DNA of 6,566 nt from Candidatus Uhrbacteria bacterium (GTDB lineage: Bacteria > Patescibacteriota > Patescibacteriia > UBA9934), in the NCBI GenBank assembly GCA_030688135.1, contig JAUYIW010000002.1, forward strand, positions 1 through 6,566, written 5' to 3'. Under the pieces are notes generated by a model that made no database searches, was not told the origin of the DNA, and saw only the letters and a program-made list of their open reading frames with translations. A program made the translations under genes and the position numbers. Below are positions 1 to 5,002 of the stretch, piece by piece (the stretch's first letter is position 1; every line of letters begins with the position of its first letter).

Positions 1-385
1 GTATCGGCACAACTGCGTCAATCTCAAACGTAGATACTAAATCACGCATGTTACCCAGTCGCGGAGCAAGTTGCACTTGTAAATGTTGCCATGCACTTTG
101 ATCATAGTGAAACTTCCATGCCCTAATCAAACCCTTTACAACAGGATCGGCATAATGAAAAGTAGCAATGTGCCCATCCGGTAAATCAACCCCTTCAACG
201 CAACAGGTTCTGCCTAGGATCGAATCATTCCCACAATAAACGCACACCAACTTTGGAGGCACAGGACTCCAATCAACTGCGCAGACACAACAAAGTAATA
301 ACCCTTCTTCCCCGCAATTTACACAAAATCGCGGGAAAACGGCGTCGAGCGCTAAATTAGATATCAATTTACAAGTCTTCAACAT
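1..385 (-). CDS. comF: ComF family protein (phosphoribosyltransferase-like), 5' part only
   Basis: An open frame starts at an ATG (385-383) and runs off the left edge; 128 residues are visible. The N-terminus has the ComF zinc-ribbon pattern: C21-x2-C24, C32/C33-x-C35, C48-x2-C51 and C61/C62, preceded by the typical 'LALDAVFP' lead-in. The family's conserved stretch 'FHYADPVVKGLIRAWKF' follows (about 76-92), and the visible part ends at 'DAVVPI', the first strand of the phosphoribosyltransferase fold. The PRPP-binding loop would lie outside the window. ComF proteins are cytoplasmic; in naturally transformable bacteria they act in handling incoming single-stranded DNA, but many homologues are uncharacterised. 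The upstream sequence is AT-rich, without a recognisable Shine-Dalgarno, and begins 25 bases from a repeat island. Family assignment is strong; a role in competence here is inference. Confidence 0.88.
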   Translation of the reverse strand, partial: MLKTCKLISNLALDAVFPRFCVNCGEEGLLLCCVCAVDWSPVPPKLVCVYCGNDSILGRTCCVEGVDLPDGHIATFHYADPVVKGLIRAWKFHYDQSAWQHLQVQLAPRLGNMRDLVSTFEIDAVVPI

Positions 386-410
386 AATTTTGAAAATAGC
401 TTAATTCTAG

Positions 411-487
411 CTCCTCGTAATGACAGTGAGCTTGTCTTTGCGAGGAATCTGTTTATTCTGACGAAGCAAACTCTACGGTGAGATTAC
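411..487. repeat. Dispersed palindromic repeat, diverged copy 1
   Basis: This copy aligns with the two identical copies at 490-572 and 733-815. Against the first it differs at 425 and 457-458 and then diverges after the shared 'gacgaagcaaact'. Its tail 'cggtgagattac' instead matches the tail of the third copy (to 825). It has the same internal imperfect inverted repeat: 'tcctcgtaatgac' at 412-424 against 'gtctttgcgagga' at 434-446. It lies just upstream of the comF start. Confidence 0.85.
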
Positions 488-489
488 GT

Positions 490-572
490 CGTCGCAGTCT
501 GCCCGCTCCTCGTAATGACGGTGAGCTTGTCTTTGCGAGGAATCTGTTTATCGTGACGAAGCAAACTTTTCG
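490..572. repeat. 83-bp direct repeat, copy 2 (identical to 733-815)
   Basis: Identical to 733-815 over 83 bases, 243 bases apart. The arms 'tcctcgtaatgac' (507-519) and 'gtctttgcgagga' (529-541) are complementary at 11 of 13 positions around a 9-base loop. After a 15-base variable segment (542-556) comes 'cgaagcaa' (557-564). The layout resembles the 'GTCATTGCGAGGA ... CGAAGCAATC' type of dispersed repeat known from many bacterial genomes; that resemblance is from memory. Confidence 0.9.
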
Positions 573-587
573 ATTAGAGTGCAGAAA

Positions 588-625
588 GATTGCTTCGGAC
601 CGAACTGCATAGTCCTCGCAATGAC
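588..625 (-). repeat. Dispersed repeat, inverted copy
   Basis: Read on the minus strand this gives GTCATTGCGAGGA (625-613), 15 variable bases, then CGAAGCAATC (597-588). The forward copies have the same first block (12 of 13 identical), the same 15-base spacing and the same CGAAGCAA block. It is therefore an inverted, shorter family member with a different spacer. Confidence 0.8.
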
Positions 626-673
626 AAAAAGTACGAAAGGATTGCTTTACGCCACGGTTATGCCGGCGGCGTA

Positions 674-732
674 CCACCCGATTTATCCCTCGAAGCCCTA
701 AGGGCGAAGTGGGAAGTTTCAACGAAGGGTGG
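674..732. repeat. Palindromic insert between repeat copies
   Basis: Three nested complementary arms can be seen: ccaccc (674-679) with gggtgg (727-732), tccc (686-689) with ggga (711-714), and a central perfect 11-base palindrome gccct-a-agggc (695-705). It separates the inverted repeat copy from the third direct copy. Open frames across it are short and made of repeat sequence, so I regard it as non-coding, probably a small MITE-like or REP-like unit. Confidence 0.5.
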
Positions 733-825
733 CGTCGCAGTCTGCCCGCTCCTCGTAATGACGGTGAGCTTGTCTTTGCGAGGAATCTGTTTATCGTGAC
801 GAAGCAAACTTTTCGGTGAGATTAC
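733..825. repeat. 83-bp direct repeat, copy 3, with tail shared with copy 1
   Basis: Bases 733-815 are identical to 490-572. The following 'gtgagattac' (816-825) matches the end of copy 1 rather than copy 2, so the three copies share parts in a mosaic way. This is the edge of the island nearest the secretion genes. The rest of the intergenic stretch, 386-410 and 826-855, holds nothing I recognise. Confidence 0.88.
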
Positions 826-855
826 TAATAACTCATGCTAACCCGTGTAAATGCC

Positions 856-909
856 GTGATATCAATAAAATACTGCCACTAACCTGAAATGACAGTAATC
901 TAATATCAC
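856..909 (-). terminator. Nested inverted repeat, possible terminator of the secretion operon
   Basis: The outer arms gtgatat (856-862) and atatcac (903-909) are perfect complements. The inner arms tactgcca (871-878) and tgacagta (890-897) pair fully in minus-strand RNA, with one G-U pair and an 11-base loop. In that direction the inner stem is followed by TTTTATTG (870-863), as in a weak intrinsic terminator. It starts 13 bases past the stop codon of the 180-residue gene. The stem is only moderately GC-rich, so termination is plausible but unproven. Confidence 0.45.
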
Positions 910-922
910 AAAATTTTAAAAA

Positions 923-1465
923 CTAATTATCCCATTCAAAACTATCCACATACCAGGCTTCGTCTGTCTTAATCAGCTCCAATTGAATATCCTGATACCG
1001 TACCAATCTATTTGCCGGGCTATCAATTGATTCCTCACGCTGAGTAGTCATTGCTAAAGTTACACTATCTTCGCCTTCTTCCACCACTTCTATAGTGATA
1101 ACTCTTGTTGACACTCCATAATAGGATTTTTCCTGTGCTGATTGAGCCTCCACGGCGATCAACCTAAGTTCATTCTGCATTTTTTCAGTTGCGATTGGAA
1201 TAATGTCTGTTACGTTATTATAGCCTGATTCAGTTGAATAGCTTCCTAGCCTTTCAACAAATGATCTGGCAATAGGCTCTGGGATTGCCTTAACCGGCCC
1301 GCTTAGCACTCCTGTATCTTCTAAAGTATCAATAAGGTTCTGATCAATGTCGCTAAGATCACCTGTTCCCTGCTGTCCCTTTGGCGCAAATACAAGCCAA
1401 AGAATTAATAGCAAAATCAGCAGCACTATAACCGATACTATAATTTCAAATTTCTTTCGATTCAT
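923..1465 (-). CDS. Bitopic membrane protein, possible VirB8/NTF2-like secretion component
   Basis: This 180-residue protein has a short basic start (MNRKKFE), one strong hydrophobic segment at about 7-27, then a soluble part expected outside the membrane. A flexible acidic linker (about 30-58) leads to a domain from about 62 to the end: helical 62-104, then beta-rich with strands near 115-128, 131-143, 154-167 and 170-178, closing with 'AWYVDSFEWDN'. That helix-then-sheet order and the final W-Y-V-D-S-F strand recall NTF2-like periplasmic domains of VirB8/TcpC/TraM proteins. The resemblance is structural intuition, not a recognised signature. It starts only 8 bases after the VirB4 stop, so the two are very likely co-transcribed. 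A GGAGG (minus strand, 1486-1482) lies 16 bases from the ATG, farther than usual, inside the VirB4 gene; translational coupling is likely. There is no lipobox or signal-peptidase site. Confidence 0.85.
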   Translation of the reverse strand: MNRKKFEIIVSVIVLLILLLILWLVFAPKGQQGTGDLSDIDQNLIDTLEDTGVLSGPVKAIPEPIARSFVERLGSYSTESGYNNVTDIIPIATEKMQNELRLIAVEAQSAQEKSYYGVSTRVITIEVVEEGEDSVTLAMTTQREESIDSPANRLVRYQDIQLELIKTDEAWYVDSFEWDN

Positions 1466-1473
1466 ATAGGTGA

Positions 1474-3486
1474 TTATTCAGCCTCCTTTGTTTCTATTGG
1501 CGATGCTTCTGCGGGCGCCCCTGCAACTTCTGGAGGAGCCTCTGCTGATTCGGCTGGCGCAACTTCAGGCTCAGCCTCTCCCTCGCCAAATGATTCTTCA
1601 AACTCTTTTCTAGCTCGTTCAATTTCCAAAAGCTGTTCAGGATTTGTAGTGATTAACTGATCTTCGGTATAAGATGCAATAATTTTTATAGCAGCATGTT
1701 TTGAACCTGCAAAGAAAATCCCCTCTCCAACCGCAGCTTCCAACAAAAGATACTTTTCACTTTGCGTTAAATTGAATGTTTCCGCCACAACATCAATTCC
1801 TGCCGGAGACTGCTTTAACAAAAGTTGCAAGGCTGAATTGGTAACAATAGCACGACCATATTGGTTATTTAAAAAGTCGTTTACATCCTGCGTAATGGTT
1901 GTAACGCCAAGATAATACTTTCTGGCACGCTTTACAAGGCTAAATATAAATTTAGCAGAGTCTTCATGAGCCATAAGCCACCAAGCCTCATCGATTGCAA
2001 GGATTCTCTTCTTACGCTCGCTTCTTACCACATTCCAGATATAATTAACAATCGTGTAAATTGCCATTGGTCGCAATTCATCTTCCAAGTCACGCACAGA
2101 GAAAATTACCAACTGATTCTCCATTGCGACAGTTGTTTGGAAGTTAAGAAATCCAGAGAATGTTCCTTCTGTAAATTTACGCAACCTATCAACAAGATCG
2201 CCCGTACCTTCCATTCCTTCCAAAATGTCCTGTAGATCTTGCAAAATCGGATACTCCACAGTTTGCAAATCTGCAGTAATCAAATCAGGAGTAATATCTT
2301 TTTTGGCATACGCCTCAATAATTGCACGGTCCAAAACCGAATCTTCGGTTGGGGTAAAACCAAGTTTGCCCTCTTCACCTTGCGACATACCAATCATGAT
2401 TCGTAGCAATCCCTTCAAAGTTATAACAGCACTTCTTAAAATATCCTCAACAGAAACTTCATCTCCAACTGGTCTTGGTAATTCAAAAGGATTGATTTTA
2501 CTGTCCGACGCTAAAGAAACGTTGATGTAAGTACCGCCAACAGCGTCTGATAATGTTCTGTACTCCATTTCTGGGTCAATAACAATAACGTCAGATCCCA
2601 TCATCATTGAACGTAAAATCTCAAGTTTAATAGCGTAACTTTTTCCAGCTCCTGAAGTTGCAAATACTACCGAATTGGCATTTGCAAGTGAAAAACGATC
2701 AAATAGAACCAACGAATTATTATGTCGATTTATGCCGTAAAGAATTCCTCCATCGCTCGTAAGGTCAGAAGATATAAACGGAAATGAAGAAGCAATCGGT
2801 GATGTGTTCATGTTGAACGTAGTCATTAATTCGTCATTACCAAGTGGAATTGTAGAATTAAAACCTTGCTCGGTCTGATAAAATCCACGCTTAGTATAAA
2901 TTAGGCGTGAGCCAAACATTGACTCAATGTCACTCGTTCGTTTATTAAGCTCCTCTTTATCGTCAGCGTAAAGCGTAATGTAGAAAGCAAATTGGAAAAA
3001 GTGCTCGATTCCCTGCGTTAGGTCGTCACGCAACTGTTCCATATCCCTAAGCGCAGTTTCGCGGATTGGATCACGAGGAGCGCCTTTTTCAGCATCTGCT
3101 ATAAGAGTGGCCTCTAAAATTCCAACCTTATTTCTTAATTGTTTTAATATGACCTCACTCTTTATAGGGTAAAAAAACATTCCAATGTCTATGGTTCCGT
3201 TGTAATTGATTACCGGCGCTCCCCAGCCTATTCCAACATATCTGGGATAGGTAACAATAAAAAGCGTGCGTATATATTTGCTTCCAAGCCTTAGGTAGTC
3301 AGGCGTTACCTGAAAGGATGACGGTGCGATTAAATCCCGAATCGATACCGTGCCACGCCTATAAATTCGCTCTTCGTCAAGCGTTGTTTTTTGAGACAGT
3401 GTTTTTTCCTGCTCAGGTGTAAGCTTTATAGGCTCCTTTTTAGGAACCTTTTTTTCTTGTTCTAATTTATGTACGTCTATTGCCAT
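1474..3486 (-). CDS. VirB4-type secretion ATPase
   Basis: This 670-residue protein is a type IV secretion motor ATPase of the VirB4/TraC/TrsE group, expected at the cytoplasmic face of the membrane. Residues about 40-215 form the VirB4-type N-terminal domain ('YIRTLFIVTYPRYV', 'DIGMFFYPI', 'GSRLIYTK'). The RecA-like ATPase domain follows: Walker A ATSGAGKS at 276-283 (K282), a second conserved strand 'VIVIDPEMEY' at 300-309, Walker B 'ILAIDEAWW' at 495-503 (D499, E500), the 'TITQDVNDF' glutamine motif (Q533), and 'NSALQLLLKQSP' at 550-561. The first glycine of the canonical GxxGxGKS is alanine. From about 636 the tail is Pro/Ala/Glu-rich and probably disordered. The start is supported by MAIDVHK and by a motif shared with the PrgI gene; no Shine-Dalgarno is present. 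The gene begins 75 bases after the TraC-like gene and ends 8 bases before the next one. The length fits CPR homologues as I recall them. Confidence 0.95.
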   Translation of the reverse strand: MAIDVHKLEQEKKVPKKEPIKLTPEQEKTLSQKTTLDEERIYRRGTVSIRDLIAPSSFQVTPDYLRLGSKYIRTLFIVTYPRYVGIGWGAPVINYNGTIDIGMFFYPIKSEVILKQLRNKVGILEATLIADAEKGAPRDPIRETALRDMEQLRDDLTQGIEHFFQFAFYITLYADDKEELNKRTSDIESMFGSRLIYTKRGFYQTEQGFNSTIPLGNDELMTTFNMNTSPIASSFPFISSDLTSDGGILYGINRHNNSLVLFDRFSLANANSVVFATSGAGKSYAIKLEILRSMMMGSDVIVIDPEMEYRTLSDAVGGTYINVSLASDSKINPFELPRPVGDEVSVEDILRSAVITLKGLLRIMIGMSQGEEGKLGFTPTEDSVLDRAIIEAYAKKDITPDLITADLQTVEYPILQDLQDILEGMEGTGDLVDRLRKFTEGTFSGFLNFQTTVAMENQLVIFSVRDLEDELRPMAIYTIVNYIWNVVRSERKKRILAIDEAWWLMAHEDSAKFIFSLVKRARKYYLGVTTITQDVNDFLNNQYGRAIVTNSALQLLLKQSPAGIDVVAETFNLTQSEKYLLLEAAVGEGIFFAGSKHAAIKIIASYTEDQLITTNPEQLLEIERARKEFEESFGEGEAEPEVAPAESAEAPPEVAGAPAEASPIETKEAE

Positions 3487-3502
3487 ACCCGGTAGTGAAA
3501 AC
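3484..3502 (-). promoter_or_regulatory. Start-site motif of the VirB4 gene
   Basis: On the minus strand, GTTTTCACTACCGGGTATG ends in the VirB4 start codon. It matches the start of the PrgI gene at 16 of 19 positions. There is no Shine-Dalgarno in this interval. The function is unknown; a translation-initiation or RNA-level signal is possible. Confidence 0.4.
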
Positions 3503-3561
3503 TGTTTTTATTAAAGATGTCTTTTTCTTAAGCACTGAAAAATCGCTGTTTGGATAATCAT

Positions 3562-4269
3562 TTAGAATCCTTCTTCTACTTTTAGCTTATTCACATCTTT
3601 CATAGGTTGCTGATCATATACATCAGGGTTGTAAACCGTATAATACAACTCAATCAAGCCCTGCGTGTCTAGTACGGCGTTCTTCAGTCCCATTCCGGTC
3701 AAGCCTCCTTGAATAATGCCAACCCTTTGTTGCAAAGACTGCTTTCTTTCCTTAAAATTTTTCTGGCTTAACTTTACTACCGAAGCGGGAGAAATCGCCT
3801 CGCTAAGCTTAGAAAAGAAATTCTTAGTCTTATCGGTTGCAGGGTCATACGGTACGACCACATAAAAACGCTTTTGCATAATCTCACCCAATTCAACCAA
3901 TTCCTGAATAAACGATCTATAATCTCTAATCTGTACTTTAAGAAGCTCATTTGGAATTTCCGCTTCCTGCTTATTAAGTTCTGCAATATATGAATCAATA
4001 TCCATTTTACGCGACTGCACAACTATCTGAATAGGATATTCAAGTCCGTTTAAAAATTGCATATACGACTGAATCATTGCCTGCTGTTCGTCAACTGATT
4101 TCAAAGCAAAGTTAATGCTTGAAACCATAATAACAGCACGAAGCGTGCCATCTTTTAGTATAACCGCGTCTTCTCTTATTTCTGCAATATCAAGAAATCT
4201 CTGTGTTGGTGGACCCGGCTTTGCCTTTGCAAGCTTTTTCGACTGCATTGTTTGTTCATTTTTTGCCAT
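3562..4269 (-). CDS. TraC-like protein, detached VirB4 N-terminal-type domain
   Basis: This 235-residue soluble protein lies between the PrgI and VirB4 genes. After a basic, probably flexible start (1-22) comes a domain like the front of TraC/VirB4 proteins: 'FLDIAEIREDAVILKDGTLRA' near 25-45, then 'INFALKSVDEQQAMIQSY' at 52-69 and 'FLNGLEYPIQIVVQSRKMDI' at 72-91. A second strand-rich part, 'QKRFYVVVPYD' (132-142), is followed by a helical segment with many Lys and Gln (about 145-190) and 'LIELYYTVYNPDVYD' (205-219). It has no Walker A or B motif, so it cannot be an ATPase itself. In CPR genomes such a protein commonly precedes VirB4 (established as a neighbourhood by recollection). I infer that it binds the ATPase or PrgI. 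The ATG at 4269 fits the conserved N-terminus; no Shine-Dalgarno is seen. The leader to the PrgI gene is 168 bases. Confidence 0.9.
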   Translation of the reverse strand: MAKNEQTMQSKKLAKAKPGPPTQRFLDIAEIREDAVILKDGTLRAVIMVSSINFALKSVDEQQAMIQSYMQFLNGLEYPIQIVVQSRKMDIDSYIAELNKQEAEIPNELLKVQIRDYRSFIQELVELGEIMQKRFYVVVPYDPATDKTKNFFSKLSEAISPASVVKLSQKNFKERKQSLQQRVGIIQGGLTGMGLKNAVLDTQGLIELYYTVYNPDVYDQQPMKDVNKLKVEEGF

Positions 4270-4287
4270 AGGGTCTTGAAACCGAAG

Positions 4288-4340
4288 TTTATTATTAGGT
4301 TGCTTGGTTTATTGTCTTACGGCCTATTTTATTACTAGGT
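4288..4340. repeat. Pair of 13-bp direct repeats upstream of the TraC-like gene
   Basis: tttattattaggt (4288-4300) and tttattactaggt (4328-4340) differ at one base and lie exactly 40 bases apart, close to four helical turns. They sit in the leader of the TraC-like gene, downstream of a candidate promoter. They could be paired protein-binding sites or simply AT-rich chance. Confidence 0.3.
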
Positions 4341-4385
4341 AAGTATAGCTGTCGCTAATCTACATTGCGGAAAATAGATTTAGAA

Positions 4386-4414
4386 ACTATATTTATTCGG
4401 TAAATCGACAACAA
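4386..4414 (-). promoter_or_regulatory. Candidate sigma-70-type promoter before the TraC-like gene
   Basis: On the minus strand, TTGTTG (4414-4409) is followed after 17 bases by TATAGT (4391-4386). Spacing is ideal and both boxes are close to consensus. It would give a leader of roughly 110 bases to the ATG at 4269, in the only sizeable gap inside the module (4270-4437). It is a pattern match in AT-rich DNA, so false positives are likely. Confidence 0.3.
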
Positions 4415-4437
4415 TCGCTACGTTGATAGGAACCGAG

Positions 4438-4905
4438 TTACAACCTATCAGCTTCGGCCCACTGTTCTGATTCAGGCGTATAAACACCACCGGTATTTAC
4501 AACCAATGACATTTCTGAAAGTCGTGATCTTTCAAGCGGAGCCTTAAGCTTTGGTGCCGGTGGCAACGGTTCTTCTTCTTTCATTATTCTTGCCTTAATC
4601 TCGGCATCAGTTTGAGATTTGTCCCACACTCTAAAGCCGGGTCGTCTTAGTGTTTGAATCATATTAAGAGCAATATAATGAAAAGGCTGGCCATTTACTT
4701 TAGCGAAAGCAAATACTATTCCTACAACTAATACCGGAATACCTAAACCTAGAATTGCAAGTAAATTTAGGAATACTCTATAAATGATAAACTCAAATAA
4801 TAATACACCCAAGAGTATTGCAAACTGCCTGCCTGTTATTGGGCCGATAATCTTTGATTCGACGTCCAAGAACTGAGGCACTACAAATTGAGTTTGTTCC
4901 GGCAT
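4438..4905 (-). CDS. PrgI family protein (VirB3-like inner-membrane component)
   Basis: This 155-residue protein shows the family's hallmark start, 'VPQFLDVESKIIGPITGRQF' at 9-28. Two adjacent hydrophobic helices follow (about 27-47 and 48-69) with a short turn. After them come 'NGQPFHYI' (71-78) and 'TLRRPGFRVW' (85-94), placing both ends in the cytoplasm. The C-terminal 60 residues are polar and Pro/Glu-rich, longer than the helical core needs. PrgI proteins, named from enterococcal plasmid pCF10, are regarded as the Gram-positive counterpart of VirB3, which docks the VirB4 ATPase at the membrane. Its position two genes ahead of VirB4 agrees. The ATG at 4905 lies directly before MPEQTQF; no Shine-Dalgarno is visible, but the start carries the GTTTTCA...GGGTATG motif. 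Confidence 0.93.
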   Translation of the reverse strand: MPEQTQFVVPQFLDVESKIIGPITGRQFAILLGVLLFEFIIYRVFLNLLAILGLGIPVLVVGIVFAFAKVNGQPFHYIALNMIQTLRRPGFRVWDKSQTDAEIKARIMKEEEPLPPAPKLKAPLERSRLSEMSLVVNTGGVYTPESEQWAEADRL

Positions 4906-4921
4906 ACCCAGTTATGAAAAC
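4903..4921 (-). promoter_or_regulatory. Start-site motif of the PrgI gene
   Basis: On the minus strand, GTTTTCATAACTGGGTATG ends in the start codon and matches the VirB4 start region at 16 of 19 positions. The only purine-rich tract, AAGG, lies about 15 bases before the ATG, too far and too short to be a convincing ribosome-binding site. Confidence 0.4.
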
Positions 4922-4932
4922 CTTGAATTAAT

Positions 4933-4947
4933 AAGTCCCAAAGACTT
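4933..4947 (-). other. Small inverted repeat in the PrgI leader
   Basis: aagtc (4933-4937) and gactt (4943-4947) form a perfect 5-bp stem with a 5-base loop, 27 bases ahead of the PrgI start codon. A second short inverted repeat, tatac (4988-4992) with gtata (4998-5002), directly follows the upstream gene's stop. Neither is followed by a clear U-tract in the reading direction, so both remain unassigned. Confidence 0.25.
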
Positions 4948-5002
4948 AAGTTTGATTCTGTATATTTATAAAACCGGCTTCCAAATCTATACATTCAGTA
5001 TA

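Noticed and set aside
453..799. Open frames on both strands through the repeat island (about 89 residues minus, 69 residues plus).
   Set aside because: They consist almost wholly of the dispersed repeat and its palindromes, have no recognisable protein features, and overlap each other.
411..825. A CRISPR array, suggested by the several similar copies.
   Set aside because: Copies are long, irregularly spaced, occur in both orientations and have no regular unique spacers.
1966..2530. Two plus-strand open frames opposite the VirB4 gene.
   Set aside because: They are antisense shadows of a strongly conserved ATPase coding region, with no plausible protein character.
3511..3561. A 16-codon minus-strand mini-ORF whose ATG directly follows the TAA stop of the TraC-like gene.
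   Set aside because: It fits in the 75-base gap, but the peptide has no distinctive character and no ribosome-binding site; chance is the simpler explanation.
3777..4022. Minus-strand 81-residue frame inside the TraC-like gene.
   Set aside because: It is a shifted reading of the TraC-like coding sequence, Arg/Leu-rich, with no start signal.
3486..4269. A frameshift splitting one ancestral VirB4 into the TraC-like protein and the ATPase.
   Set aside because: The ATPase has its own complete N-terminal domain and start, the gap is 75 bases of non-coding sequence, and separate genes are usual in CPR genomes.
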